Shown: positions 52,844-62,835, counted from the stretch's first letter. The stretch: 64,000 bases of DNA from Agrobacterium sp. AGB01 (GCF_014851585.1 NZ_JACVAB010000003.1:124001-188000), one strand, 5' to 3'. The notes: a model not told the origin generated them from the letters alone. Numbers and translations are program-made.

Positions 52844-53875
52844 TCAGTTGTTCTTTTTTGCGCGTTGAAGCGAAAACTGCTCGACGAGTGTCGGCAATTG
52901 CTCCGCAACAAACTTGATAAATTCCTTGCCAAGCTGATCCTCGGCAGAAATGCGAACTTCTTTTGCGGACGTATTCAGTGCCACGAGACGATCACCATTG
53001 GCGTCGAGTATCTCGGTCGGTGCCTTTTCGGTGACCGTCGGCTTGATGGCTTCCAGCACATTCTGGAACCGCTTGTCTGATGTCAGCAACTTACCACCGC
53101 CATCGGCAAGAGTTTTCCGGATCAACTCCAGAGCATTCTTGTTGGCGCTGATGCGCTTAGCGAAATCGACCCAACGCGGTCGACCAATCTTTGGCGCCCG
53201 CCCAATGGCCTCAATCACGTCGGCTGGTACTGTGCGGTAAACGCCACGCATCCGCGCCAGTTCGGCGTCATCGATTGAAAGCGCCGCATAAATGTCGCGC
53301 GGCTTGATCCCCGCCATATCCATACGCGATGCAAACAAGGCACGCTCAATCCAGCTCAAATCCTGTCGGCTGGCATTTTCAATACCCTGCGCGACAACAA
53401 GATCCAGGTCGGAAATATCCACTTCCATTGCCTGAACCGGCTTGCCCAGTTCCTTGGCGGCGAGCCACCGGCGATGACCGTAGACAATTTGATAGCGGCC
53501 GGCGGCCGTTGGGTGTTTGCGAACCTGAATAGGTACCTTTTGTCCCTCAGTCTCAATCGACGTCTTGAAGGCCTGAAATGCATCCGGGTCATCTTCCGGC
53601 AAACGGTCCGGATAGGGCGAGGGGTCAACAACGGCGGTGTCGAGCATCAGCAGTGAACCACCACCAGCCTCTACCAAAGCTTTCAAACGGTCACGCTCGG
53701 CACGAATATCATCAATGGCACGATGTGCAGCACCAATGACACCAGCTCCCACACGATTGTTGGCAGCCTGAGGTGCCACTGCCGGTGCAGAAACCTCACC
53801 CTTAAGGTGATTTTCCAACTCAGCCGAAAGCAGTCCGAAACTGGCCACGATCGATTTGCGAGATCCTTTGCTCAT
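52844..53875 (-). CDS. repB: RepB partition protein (main repABC)
   Basis: About 343 residues from ATG 53875, which overlaps the repA stop (ATGA); the longer start at 53887 is less likely. N-terminus MSKGSRKSIVASFG is of RepB type. The ParB-like part has VPIQVRKHPTAAGRYQIVYGHRRW (shown by GHRRW), the GIENASRQDLSWIERALFA box and a helix-turn-helix near residues 185-215. It binds parS sites of this replicon; these were not recognised in the window. Confidence 0.93.
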   Translation of the reverse strand: MSKGSRKSIVASFGLLSAELENHLKGEVSAPAVAPQAANNRVGAGVIGAAHRAIDDIRAERDRLKALVEAGGGSLLMLDTAVVDPSPYPDRLPEDDPDAFQAFKTSIETEGQKVPIQVRKHPTAAGRYQIVYGHRRWLAAKELGKPVQAMEVDISDLDLVVAQGIENASRQDLSWIERALFASRMDMAGIKPRDIYAALSIDDAELARMRGVYRTVPADVIEAIGRAPKIGRPRWVDFAKRISANKNALELIRKTLADGGGKLLTSDKRFQNVLEAIKPTVTEKAPTEILDANGDRLVALNTSAKEVRISAEDQLGKEFIKFVAEQLPTLVEQFSLQRAKKNN

Positions 53876-55095
53876 TTGCGCCCCCAACTGCTATTGATCA
53901 AATCAATGATCGCTTCGTTCACGGCATCGACAGCTTCGCGAGCACGTTTATGAGTGTCCCGGCCGATCTGTCCCATCTCCAATTCATAGAGGGAACGTTT
54001 GGCAAGTCCGGCCGCTTCCACGGCTGTGCTTTCAATCGATGTTGGCAACAGAACATCGGTTCCAAACAGGTGACGTAGCATCGCCACCACTTGGGACTGA
54101 GGCCCATCATTCGGGTCATGACGTGTAATCAAATACCGTATGAAATCTTGATCGAGCTGCGCGCCGCTCTCGTTGAGAACGCCGATCAAATCACCCATCA
54201 TCAATAGAAACTGGCTCATCGACGCGACATCCAACATGGCAGGATGCACAGTGATGATCATGCTGGTGGCAGCGTAGATAGCGCTCAACGTCAGAAAGCC
54301 AAGAGATGGCGGCGTATCCAGGATAACGATATCGTAGTCGTCCTGAACCTCATCAAGAGCCAACTTCAGTCGTTCGAAAAAGATCGCGCCGGAACTGGAC
54401 TTATTGGCGAGTACACGCGGTGTCTCATGCTCATATTCCATGACCTCAAGATTGCCGGGTATCAGATCAATACCGTCAAAATAGGTCTTGCGGATAATGT
54501 CGCGAATTGGACGACGCTCAGCATCTTCGTAGCGCAGCGCCGCATATATTGTCTCGTTTGCACCAACATCCACTTCCGGCTGCGCACCAAACATTGCCGA
54601 CAAGGAAGCCTGTGGGTCCAGATCAAGCGCCAGCACCCGGTAGCCTTGCAGAGCGAGGTAGTGCGCGAGATGGACACAGGTTGTCGTCTTGGCACTACCG
54701 CCCTTGAAGTTGGCGATCGCCAACACCTGCAAATGTTCACCAGCACGACGACGCGGCAGAAAACGAAGCGCGTCGGCGGGCTTCTGCTTGGCAAACAGTT
54801 CGCGCAGCTCATTAATTTGCGGAAGAGTGTAAACTCGGTGATTGTTCTCCAATCGACTCGGAACGGGCCCACGTCCTTCGCTGGACATCAGTTTCAGGGT
54901 GGAGTCAGGAATGGACGTCAATCTGGAAACCTCATTGGTCATAAAATGACGCAATGATTTTTCAGCCTTTGGGGGATACATACGAGTTCTGAGTTGCTGC
55001 AATTGACCAGACAACACGGTAGCGTGACGCATGATTTTACTACCAGCGTCTTCCTTCACTACAGCTTTGGCGCCTGCACGCTCAACTATCGTCAT
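53872..55095 (-). CDS. repA: RepA partition ATPase (main repABC)
   Basis: A 407-residue ParA-type ATPase; GGGGAG precedes ATG 55095. The N-terminal region holds a helix-turn-helix (MTNEVSRLTSIPDSTLKLMSSEG). The ATPase part shows Walker A FKGGSAKTTT, LALDLDPQASLSAMFG, and IVILDTPPSLGFLTLS. It also represses the operon from the DNA just upstream, where GTCGG-TTTG-CCGAC forms a small inverted repeat. It is homologous to the RepA at 35.0-36.3 kb. Confidence 0.95.
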   Translation of the reverse strand: MTIVERAGAKAVVKEDAGSKIMRHATVLSGQLQQLRTRMYPPKAEKSLRHFMTNEVSRLTSIPDSTLKLMSSEGRGPVPSRLENNHRVYTLPQINELRELFAKQKPADALRFLPRRRAGEHLQVLAIANFKGGSAKTTTCVHLAHYLALQGYRVLALDLDPQASLSAMFGAQPEVDVGANETIYAALRYEDAERRPIRDIIRKTYFDGIDLIPGNLEVMEYEHETPRVLANKSSSGAIFFERLKLALDEVQDDYDIVILDTPPSLGFLTLSAIYAATSMIITVHPAMLDVASMSQFLLMMGDLIGVLNESGAQLDQDFIRYLITRHDPNDGPQSQVVAMLRHLFGTDVLLPTSIESTAVEAAGLAKRSLYELEMGQIGRDTHKRAREAVDAVNEAIIDLINSSWGRK

Positions 55096-55729
55096 ATTCT
55101 CCCCTTGGCGGCATTTTGTCGGTTTGCCGACCTATGCCCGCCAAGACGTAGAACATGATTCTGACACTTCGTCCAGAAGTGAAGGTTAACAGTGCTTTTA
55201 CACCACAGAAAACAACGCTCTAGCCGTTTACACTTAAGGCGGAAATCGGGAGAATTTTATAATAAAACTAAATTAGGAAAATCATCTTTCTATATATAAT
55301 TCAATTAATTACTCATGTCACCCTTGAGTGACTTTATCTTGAAAACATAGGAACCTGCAGATACCCGCCTGTTGAGGGCAAAACCTCCAGCGGTTAGCCA
55401 TTTCATCATCAGACTGACAAATTCAGACAGTTCATTCATCAAAAACCGCGAATCATTGCCGCCCCTGGCAGGGGTCAGCGGCAACAAGAATGCATTATAC
55501 TTACACGTCAGCAAAACCCTGATTCCGCACATATTGCCTGACTCAGTAATGGAGACGGCCATTCAAAGAGCCACATAACCGTCGTCCCTCCAATCGAGAA
55601 ACCGGTATAAATTTGTGAAATTTTCGTCCTTGAAAAGTGTAACAGTCGTTTGGTACATTGAGGGTCAAACAGGTGGTGTGCCATCATCCCTGTTAGGACG
55701 CGGCATTCCAAGGGTGGAGGAAATCTGAA
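55096..55729. other. Intergenic region upstream of repABC
   Basis: About 630 nt. Near the repA start it has the repABC promoter region; 55230-55310 is strongly AT-rich. An 85-codon frame on the minus strand (55305-55562) has no ribosome site and no recognisable domain, so it is not called. TTGAAA at 55632 with TACATT 18 nt later is a possible promoter for the acyl-CoA dehydrogenase gene. Confidence 0.4.
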
Positions 55730-57490
55730 ATGGCGCCATATACCGCACCGGTCGATGATATCGGGTTTCTGCTGGAGAGAATTTTCAACTTCGATGGTGT
55801 TATGCAAGACCTCCGGGGATTTGAGGAGGTCAATGCAGAACTTGCGGTTACCGTCATCGAAGAGGCCGGTAAGTTTGCAACGGGTGTGCTGGAACCGATA
55901 AATCGAGCCGGTGATGAGGAAGGTTCCACTCTGGAAAACGGCGTGGTCCGCACACCAAAAGGAATGGCGGACGCCTACAAGACATTCGTCGAAGCGGGTT
56001 GGGGCGGGCTATCTGGTGATCCGGAGTTTGGCGGCCAGGGGCTTCCTCGAGTACTGCAACTGTTGCTGGATGAAATGATGGCTTCGGCCAATCTGTCATT
56101 TGGGCTTTTCCCAGGCCTGACCCGGGGCGCCGCTGAAGCAATTGCCCACCATGCTGACGACACCTTGAAACAGACATACCTATCCAAAATGACCTCAGGT
56201 GAATGGACAGGCGCAATGGCTCTCACCGAGGCATCGGCCGGCACTGATCTTGGTCTGCTGAGCACACGGGCCGAACCGGTTGGTGATGGCAGCTATAAGC
56301 TCAAAGGCACCAAAATATTCATTTCTTCAGGCGACCACGACTTTGGCGGCAATATCATCCACCTGATATTGGCACGTTTGCCAGATGCACCGAAGGGCGT
56401 GAAAGGCATAAGCCTGTTTCTGGCACCGAAATTCCATGTCAACGCAGATGGTAGCCTGGGTGATCGCAACACCATGTCCGTTGGCTCGCTGGAACACAAG
56501 ATGGGTATTCACGCCCAACCAACCTGCGTCATGAATTATGACGGAGCGACGGCCTGGCTTGTTGGAGAGGCTGGTCGTGGGCTGAACGCCATGTTCACGA
56601 TGATGAATGCCGAGCGACTTATGGTCGGCATTCAAGGGTTGGGCATAGCCGAAGCTGCCGTACAAAAAGCGAGCGATTACGCACGTCAGCGGTTACAAGG
56701 CCGCTCAGCAGATGGCGCGCGCAGTCCGGTGCCAATTATCGAACACCCTGACGTGCGCAAGATGCTGTTGACCGGACGCAGTTTAATCGAAGCCGCGCGC
56801 GCTCTGGCGGTATGGACAGCCTTGCAAATGGACATCGCAGACCGGCATCCGGATGAAAAGACAAGGAATGAGGCCGGCAATCTAGTGGCGCTTCTGACCC
56901 CTGTCGTGAAAGCGTCTTTCACCGACTTCGGCTTCGAAACTGCAGTGCTGGCCCAGCAGGTATTTGGCGGGCACGGTTACATCCGCGAGTGGGGTATGGA
57001 GCAGTTTGTCAGAGATGCCAGAATTACCCAGATATATGAGGGTACCAATGGCGTACAGGCCATCGATCTCGTAAGCCGCAAGTTACCACTTGAGAACGGT
57101 GGCGTGGTGCGAGGTTTGTTCAAAACAATGCGCCAAGACATGCAAAGTGCTGCCAAGACAGACGCAGGGAAAACAATCGCTGAAAGTTCTCTTGCCGCAC
57201 TAAAGCAGTTGGAAGCCGTTACGGAAACCCTGCTTTCGCGCCAGAGTGACGCCGCCTTTAGCGGCGCTGCGGCAACCGATTATCAGCGGATGTTTGCCCT
57301 TGTGTGCTTCGGCTGGATGTGGGCAAAAATGGCAAAAGAAGCGGCTGGCAAAACAAACGATTTCGAACGTCGAAAAACTGTGCTTGCAGATTTTTTTGCC
57401 CATCGCATGCTTCCACAAACCGAGGCTTTGGCCAAAGCCATTGAGAACGGCGCGGTTTCAATCATGGCGCTTGATGCGGAGCTGTTTTAA
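55730..57490 (+). CDS. Acyl-CoA dehydrogenase, DmdC/FadE-like long form
   Basis: A 586-residue FAD enzyme, longer than the usual 380-400 because of N- and C-terminal domains, as in 3-methylmercaptopropionyl-CoA dehydrogenases. Visible are MALTEASAGTDLG (flavin), FISSGDHDF, the catalytic-base region ARITQIYEGTNGVQAIDLV and a C-terminal DUF-type helical end. GGAGG precedes the ATG. The true substrate may be a medium or long acyl-CoA or a methylthio-acyl-CoA. Confidence 0.88.
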   Translation: MAPYTAPVDDIGFLLERIFNFDGVMQDLRGFEEVNAELAVTVIEEAGKFATGVLEPINRAGDEEGSTLENGVVRTPKGMADAYKTFVEAGWGGLSGDPEFGGQGLPRVLQLLLDEMMASANLSFGLFPGLTRGAAEAIAHHADDTLKQTYLSKMTSGEWTGAMALTEASAGTDLGLLSTRAEPVGDGSYKLKGTKIFISSGDHDFGGNIIHLILARLPDAPKGVKGISLFLAPKFHVNADGSLGDRNTMSVGSLEHKMGIHAQPTCVMNYDGATAWLVGEAGRGLNAMFTMMNAERLMVGIQGLGIAEAAVQKASDYARQRLQGRSADGARSPVPIIEHPDVRKMLLTGRSLIEAARALAVWTALQMDIADRHPDEKTRNEAGNLVALLTPVVKASFTDFGFETAVLAQQVFGGHGYIREWGMEQFVRDARITQIYEGTNGVQAIDLVSRKLPLENGGVVRGLFKTMRQDMQSAAKTDAGKTIAESSLAALKQLEAVTETLLSRQSDAAFSGAAATDYQRMFALVCFGWMWAKMAKEAAGKTNDFERRKTVLADFFAHRMLPQTEALAKAIENGAVSIMALDAELF

Positions 57491-57693
57491 CAAACAGCAG
57501 GCATCTGATCAGATCGGCACCAAAATTCAGGTGGGCCAGCTTTTCTGGCTCACTTTGGTTATCATCACCTATCGCTGCAAAAAACAGCTGACAATTTTTA
57601 GACATGGATACTGACCGTTCGGGTGTATATTCAGTATGTAGCATTCTGTTACACTGCCACTGAACTGATGGCCTCCTACATCCAAGATGGATC

Positions 57694-58575
57694 ATGCCCA
57701 TGCCCCGCCAGCTTGCATCGCTGAAGTTACCGAGCCTTTCGATATTTCTAGCAACGCTGGGCATTCTGTTCAGTCCGCCTGCAGAAAGCGCTGAGAAGAA
57801 TACCGATGGCATGCTTCCGGTCTTGTTTGATACACGCGAGCGTCTTCCTAGCGCCAATATCTCTGACATAAGCAGCATTCGTTTCCTGATGTCGGTTGAT
57901 TTTCCGCCGTTTAATTTCACCGACCAGAATGGCCGCCTGACCGGCTTTAACGTCGATCTGGTGCGCGAAGTCTGTGCGCAGCTGAAAATGGACGCAAAGT
58001 GCCAGATGCAGGCCCTGCCGTTTGATGAGTTGGAAGCGGCTGTGGAGATGGGCGAGGGAGACGCAGTCGTTTCTGGCATGGCGGTCACCGGTTCGCTGCG
58101 CCAGCGTTTTTCGTTTTCCCGTCCTTATATGATGCTGCCAGCGCGTTTTGTCGCAAACAAGAATGCCAAGTTGCAAGGTAGTGCAGCAACTGCACTGGCC
58201 AAACGCAAGGTCGGTGTTGTCGCTGACTCTCGCCACCAGGCAATGCTGAAAGCCTTTTTCCCTGACATTACCAGCACCGAATATAAAAATTACGACGAGC
58301 TGTTCGAGGCTGTCAAAACCGGTGCTGTAGATACCATTTTTGCCGATGGATTGCGTTTGCCATTCTGGGTATCTGGCGCAGCGTCAGCGGATTGTTGTGA
58401 GCTGTTTGACGGGCCCTATATGTCCGACAAATTCCTGGGTGAAGGTCTGACGATTATGGCGAATGATCCCGAAAATGTCCTCATCCCGGCTTTTGATCAG
58501 GCGCTGGCGACCTTGTCACGCAATGGCAAGCTGGACGAGATCTATCGCCGCTATTTTCCGCGTGGCCTTTACTGA
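57694..58575 (+). CDS. Amino-acid-type ABC transporter substrate-binding protein
   Basis: A 293-residue periplasmic binding protein of family 3 (polar amino acids). A signal peptide ends near AESAE; the mature part has FLMSVDFPPFNFTDQNGRLTGFNVDLVREVC (given here by DFPPFNF and GFNVDLV), SGMAVTGSLRQRFSFSRPY and a terminal DEIYRRYFPRGLY. It stands alone without permease or ATPase, so it may serve a distant transporter or act as a sensor protein. Confidence 0.85.
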   Translation: MPMPRQLASLKLPSLSIFLATLGILFSPPAESAEKNTDGMLPVLFDTRERLPSANISDISSIRFLMSVDFPPFNFTDQNGRLTGFNVDLVREVCAQLKMDAKCQMQALPFDELEAAVEMGEGDAVVSGMAVTGSLRQRFSFSRPYMMLPARFVANKNAKLQGSAATALAKRKVGVVADSRHQAMLKAFFPDITSTEYKNYDELFEAVKTGAVDTIFADGLRLPFWVSGAASADCCELFDGPYMSDKFLGEGLTIMANDPENVLIPAFDQALATLSRNGKLDEIYRRYFPRGLY

Positions 58576-58596
58576 GGCATCAGGCTTCAAGCTCTT

Positions 58597-59538
58597 TCAA
58601 TCGGCCTTACGTGCAATGAACAGGATACCCGTAATAGGTTTACCTGCATCCATTCGGATGGTGGTCCGCACGCTCTCCAACAGGTCGAAACCTTTTTTCG
58701 CCAAGAGATCACAGACATAATCGAAGGAATGAGCGTATCGCAGCGAAGGGCGAAGCGTGAAGCCAGTTTTATCGCCAGCATCCTCAACGGAAAAAGCGAA
58801 TATGCCTTTTGGCATCAACAGGCTTGCGGTCAGGTCAAATACCGTCGCAAGGCTTCCGAGATACATCAACACGTCGGCCGCAGCGACAAGATCAGCACGA
58901 TGTTGGACAAAACTTTCACTAAATAAGGCGGATTCTTCTGGCCCCAACGCCAGATCGGCCTGTCCGAGATAGTCATATATCTCTTTTTCTTCTGCCTTGG
59001 ACAGCATGTTGGCAGAGATATCAAAGCCTTCAAGCCTGCCTGCCATGGATTTGATTTCAACACCCAGCAGGCCAGTTCCACACCCAATATCAACAACACA
59101 GCGAAACGAAGGGGTGGGGATATTTTTTTCGATCAGGGCCGTAAGTTTGGCCGGAACGGAATATTCGAGTTTTTCAACCAGTGCCGTTTCAAACCGTACG
59201 GCATATTCATCGAATAATTCCTCGACATAACGGCTGGGGGGTTGATCGGGCACCTCCGCGGCCCCAAGAACAGCGAGCTTCAGGCTGGCTGCAAATATCC
59301 CCTCTGGGTCCAGGGATACCACCCTTTCGTAGGCAGATATTGCGCCTCCCTTATCTCCGGATTTCTCTTGATATTCCCCCAGTATAAACCATCCCGCCGG
59401 CCAGTTGGGGGCCAGTTCCAAGGCTTGCGCCATAAGTTCGGTCGCGGCGAGGTGATCGCCGCTTTCAGCAAGCATTCGGGCATAATCCGCCCGGCGGTCT
59501 ACGATTACGTCACCGGAAGAAAATTGGGTTGAGGCCAT
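58597..59538 (-). CDS. Methyltransferase with N-terminal TPR repeats
   Basis: A 313-residue protein. Residues about 15-90 hold two or three tetratricopeptide repeats (LAATELMAQALELAPNWPAGW, GGAISAYERVVSLDPEG); residues about 140-260 are a class-I SAM domain with VVDIGCGTGLLGVEI and AADVLMYLGSL. TPR plus methyltransferase occurs in ubiquinone-like and protein methylation enzymes; the target is unknown. It converges on the binding-protein gene with 21 nt between stops. Confidence 0.85.
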   Translation of the reverse strand: MASTQFSSGDVIVDRRADYARMLAESGDHLAATELMAQALELAPNWPAGWFILGEYQEKSGDKGGAISAYERVVSLDPEGIFAASLKLAVLGAAEVPDQPPSRYVEELFDEYAVRFETALVEKLEYSVPAKLTALIEKNIPTPSFRCVVDIGCGTGLLGVEIKSMAGRLEGFDISANMLSKAEEKEIYDYLGQADLALGPEESALFSESFVQHRADLVAAADVLMYLGSLATVFDLTASLLMPKGIFAFSVEDAGDKTGFTLRPSLRYAHSFDYVCDLLAKKGFDLLESVRTTIRMDAGKPITGILFIARKAD

Positions 59539-59682
59539 AGCAATATCCTGAAGCGATGGCGCTAATTGCAGCAGTCATAAAAAAACTCAAGTCTTATTTC
59601 ATTCACGCAGCGCTCATACATATAGAAATAGGGTTGCAGGCAGGCGTTGCCTTTCATATCTCTGTCCCAAAAGGAGAACACA

Positions 59683-59949
59683 ATGGCTGGTGATGTGAAC
59701 AGGTTCCTGGGGGATAGCCCCGCTCGCACCGTACTGAAGCTGGTGGTCGTATCATTGATCGTCGGTTTTTTGATGGCGATCTTTGGCGTTGACCCATGGG
59801 ATCTCGTCTACAGCATCCGCAATTTCATTCTCGATATCTGGCACAGTGGTTTTGCCGCACTCGGGAAAATTGGCGATTACCTGATACTGGGAGCGACCAT
59901 CGTCATTCCTATTTTCATCATCCTGCGAATTTTCAACTATCGCCGTTGA
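59683..59949 (+). CDS. Small membrane protein (DUF6460-like)
   Basis: An 88-residue protein with AAGGAG 7 nt before ATG 59683, so an upstream in-frame start is rejected. Two hydrophobic segments (KLVVVSLIVGFLMAIFG and YLILGATIVIPIFIILRIF) are separated by a short loop. I compare it from memory with small uncharacterised alphaproteobacterial membrane proteins; no function is known. One nucleotide separates it from the CAP-domain gene. Confidence 0.7.
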   Translation: MAGDVNRFLGDSPARTVLKLVVVSLIVGFLMAIFGVDPWDLVYSIRNFILDIWHSGFAALGKIGDYLILGATIVIPIFIILRIFNYRR

Positions 59950-59950
59950 T

Positions 59951-60445
59951 ATGACCTTGCAAAACATACCAAAAATCTCGCGCAGAAACATTCTTGCAGT
60001 CTCAGCAACTGTCTTGCTGTCGGCCTGCGTATCATCACGCGCACCAAAGCTCTCGGGTAATACCTCGGATGAAACCGGTGCCGCATTGGCGATGGTTAAC
60101 AAGCTTCGTGAAGGGCGCGGACTTTCGCCCTTGAGCGCCAACACAAGCGCGAGACAGGCGGCAGCAAGCCAGGCGGTTCGCATGGCAAAAGCCGACAAGA
60201 TGTCTCATCTCATCGGTTTGGGCGACAGTTTCCTCAGCCGCATGAAAAGCCACTCTGTGCCACTTCCTGCTGCGGAAAATATTGCCAGCGGCCAAGCCGA
60301 GGTGCAGAGAGCGGTTCAGGCCTGGATTGATTCTCCAAAGCATCTGGAAAATATGCTGGGCAATTATCATGGCCTTGGCGTTGCCATGGCACGGGATGCG
60401 TCGTCAGGAAATCGGCCTTATTGGGCGATGGTGCTTTCAAGCTAA
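59951..60445 (+). CDS. CAP-domain (SCP-like) Tat-exported lipoprotein
   Basis: A 164-residue protein. The N-terminus has a twin-arginine motif (SRRNI) followed by a lipobox-like LLSAC, so it is likely exported by Tat and lipidated at Cys-26. The rest is a CAP/SCP domain: ALAMVNKLREGRGLSPL, AVRMAKADKMSH, AENIASG, and WIDSPKHLENMLGNYHGLGVAMA, with the histidines and glutamates of the cavity. Bacterial CAP proteins are secreted or envelope proteins of mostly unknown function. Confidence 0.85.
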   Translation: MTLQNIPKISRRNILAVSATVLLSACVSSRAPKLSGNTSDETGAALAMVNKLREGRGLSPLSANTSARQAAASQAVRMAKADKMSHLIGLGDSFLSRMKSHSVPLPAAENIASGQAEVQRAVQAWIDSPKHLENMLGNYHGLGVAMARDASSGNRPYWAMVLSS

Positions 60446-60493
60446 CCGCCCAATAGAGACAAATTCAAACCACCGGCAAATTCAGCAAATGGC

Positions 60494-61585
60494 TCAATCG
60501 AGCTGTTTGCTAGCCCATTTATCCACTGCGCCGTCGCGCAACTCCGTTATCGACGAGACCTTTTCGCGATCCATAAAGTTCGAAAGACCACGGATGATCC
60601 GTGACGGCAGCGTTGGCCCTTCATAGACCATGCACGAATAAAGCTGCAGCAGGTCAGCGCCAGCGCGGACTTTCTCAATGGCTGTCTCAGCCGAGGAAAT
60701 ACCGCCTGCACCGATAATCGGCAGGGACTTGCCAACGCGCTGTCTGACCTTGGCCAGTACGATGGTCGAACGCTCGAACAATGGCGTACCAGACAGGCCG
60801 CCAGCTTCGCCATTATGGGGGCCAGCCTTCAAACCTGCCCGAGATAGCGTGGTGTTGGACACGATCAAACCGTCGAGGTCATGTTCCAGCGCTTCGGCTG
60901 CAATGTCATCCAGCCCTTCCTCGGTCAAATCGGGCGCGATCTTCAGAAAAATCGGTATACGTTTACCACTAGCTGCCGCCAGTGCATCTCGCTTGCTCAG
61001 CACGGCCGACAGAAGAACAGCAAGGCTTTCCCGTGCCTGCAAGTCACGCAACCCAGGTGTGTTCGGAGAAGAGATATTGGCTGTGAAATAAGAGGCAACC
61101 GAATAGAATTTGTCGATACCGGCAACATAATCGGCAACGCGGTCTGCACTGTCCTTGTTTGCGCCGATATTAACGCCGACGACGCCATTCAACCGCCCCG
61201 CTGACAGGCGTTCAAATGCCGCTTGATGGCCCTCATTGTTGAAACCCAAGCGATTGATGACGGCATTATCCTGCGTCAATCTGAAAATGCGTGGTTTCGG
61301 GTTACCGTCCTGTGGTTTCGGCGTCAGTGTTCCAACTTCAGTGAAACCAAAACCCAGCTTCAACAGCGCATTTGGCACTTCGGCATTCTTGTCGTAACCG
61401 GCAGCCATGCCCAGTGGATTGGAAAATCGAATTCCGGCAACCGTCTGAACCAGACGGGGATCTGCAGCAGGCGCACAGCTTGGCACGAGACCGCTTTTCA
61501 GGGCCTTGATCGACAAACCATGCGCTGTTTCAGGATCAAGCATAAACAGACCGCGACGGCCAATCGACGACAGAAAATCGTTCAT
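60494..61585 (-). CDS. pyrD: Dihydroorotate dehydrogenase (quinone), class 2
   Basis: About 363 residues from ATG 61585, which overlaps the DUF952 stop (ATGA) and has GGAG upstream. The protein oxidises dihydroorotate to orotate in pyrimidine synthesis and passes electrons to quinone. Motifs are FSNPLGMAAGYDKNAE, NRLGFNNEG, NISSPNTPGLRDLQ with the serine of class 2, KIAPDLTEEG and VSNTTLSR; the N-terminal helices contact the membrane. It is transcribed with the DUF952 gene. Confidence 0.95.
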   Translation of the reverse strand: MNDFLSSIGRRGLFMLDPETAHGLSIKALKSGLVPSCAPAADPRLVQTVAGIRFSNPLGMAAGYDKNAEVPNALLKLGFGFTEVGTLTPKPQDGNPKPRIFRLTQDNAVINRLGFNNEGHQAAFERLSAGRLNGVVGVNIGANKDSADRVADYVAGIDKFYSVASYFTANISSPNTPGLRDLQARESLAVLLSAVLSKRDALAAASGKRIPIFLKIAPDLTEEGLDDIAAEALEHDLDGLIVSNTTLSRAGLKAGPHNGEAGGLSGTPLFERSTIVLAKVRQRVGKSLPIIGAGGISSAETAIEKVRAGADLLQLYSCMVYEGPTLPSRIIRGLSNFMDREKVSSITELRDGAVDKWASKQLD

Positions 61586-61932
61586 TCTGATAGCTCCGGA
61601 AAAACATGAAGACCATCTGCGCCAAGTGGCAGAGGTTTTTCCCACAAGACAGCATCAAGCGGTAAAGCAGCGTAGAGATGCGGAAAAAGATCGCCGCCCC
61701 TTGACGGTTCAAAGACGAGAGCCTCACCCAGTTTCGCCGCCTCTACTGCAATAAGCAGCAGATCGTTTTGCCCGGAAAAGTGCCGTGCCGCTGTTTCCAA
61801 AGCCTGGGCAGCCGTCGAGAAATGAATGAAGCCATCCTGAAGGTCGATCGGCGCTCCGTCAAAAACACCTTTCTGGCGGGCAGGCTGCCAGAGTGCTTGC
61901 GGCACAATCTTGTAAATGACGGAAGCCACCAT
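61582..61932 (-). CDS. DUF952 protein upstream of pyrD
   Basis: About 116 residues. DUF952 proteins have the pattern IYKIVPQALWQPAR...GFIHFSTAAQ...LYAALPL, all seen here. ATG 61932 fits the family length; a longer frame exists upstream but has no recognisable content. DUF952 folds resemble small ADP-ribosyl or tRNA-2'-phosphotransferase-like domains; the function is unknown. Coupled to pyrD by a 4-nt overlap. Confidence 0.8.
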   Translation of the reverse strand: MVASVIYKIVPQALWQPARQKGVFDGAPIDLQDGFIHFSTAAQALETAARHFSGQNDLLLIAVEAAKLGEALVFEPSRGGDLFPHLYAALPLDAVLWEKPLPLGADGLHVFPELSE

Positions 61933-62184
61933 GCCAGTAAATCTCTGTGTGGGGTCAATGATGCCAGCCGATTTGCCCCAAAGGAATGCCCTTGTCCATC
62001 TTTCATCGACAAGTTTTACCGATTTCCGTTGGAAATAGCCAAAGACACGCTTTTCAAACGCGCCATACAGCAACATCATGCGCCATAGAGTCAGCAATCA
62101 GTTGTATCTACTGGCGGGCAAGATTAAACTTTCCCGTTATAGGGCAAGCCAAAGTGTGCCCGTGCCCTTGGGAGGGGGCTTCCC

Positions 62185-62835
62185 ATGACACAACTCACGA
62201 TCATCATCGCGGACGATCACCCGTTATTTCGAGGTGCGCTGAAACAGGCCGTCAATGGCATTGATGCAGACCAGACCATTGTGGAGGCCGGGGATTTCGA
62301 AACCGCACATGCCGCAGCGCAGGAGCAGAAAGATGCGGACCTTCTGCTGCTCGATCTCGCCATGCCGGGGGTCAGCGGCTTCTCAGGTCTGATGGCATTG
62401 CGCGCAGAGTTCTCAAGCCTGCCGATTGTCATCGTGTCTGCCACGGACGACACGACAACAGTCCGCCGCGCCATTGAGCTGGGCGCATCTGGTTTCATTT
62501 CGAAATCTGCCGGCATTGATGAGTTGCGCAAAAGCATTCAGACGGTTTTGAACGGGGGAATTTCAACACCGAACGGCTATCAGGACGGACGCGAACACGA
62601 TCCTGACATTGCGGACCTCATCAACAGACTACGCACATTGACCCCACAACAGAGCCGCGTTCTTGGCATGCTTGGCGAAGGACTGCTTAACAAACAGATC
62701 GCTTATGCTCTTGGGGTTTCTGAAGCCACCATAAAGGCGCATGTCTCGGCAATCCTGCTTAAACTCAAGGTGGATAGCCGCACTCAGGCGGTCATACAGC
62801 TGTCGAAAATAAACAGCTCAGCCATGGTGGCGTAG
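62185..62835 (+). CDS. NarL/LuxR-type response regulator
   Basis: A 216-residue two-component regulator. The receiver domain has IIIADDHPLFRGAL (acidic pocket), the phosphorylated aspartate in LLLLDLAMPG, and the lysine in FISKSAGIDE; the C-terminal LuxR helix-turn-helix is LTPQQSRVLGMLGEGLLNKQIAYALGVSEATIKAHVSAIL (by its NKQIAYALGVSEATIKAHV core). GGGAGG precedes the ATG. No histidine kinase is adjacent, so its partner must be elsewhere. Confidence 0.92.
   Translation: MTQLTIIIADDHPLFRGALKQAVNGIDADQTIVEAGDFETAHAAAQEQKDADLLLLDLAMPGVSGFSGLMALRAEFSSLPIVIVSATDDTTTVRRAIELGASGFISKSAGIDELRKSIQTVLNGGISTPNGYQDGREHDPDIADLINRLRTLTPQQSRVLGMLGEGLLNKQIAYALGVSEATIKAHVSAILLKLKVDSRTQAVIQLSKINSSAMVA

Noticed and set aside
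55305..55562. 85-codon minus-strand frame upstream of the acyl-CoA dehydrogenase
   Set aside because: No ribosome site and no family resemblance; composition not unlike random frames.
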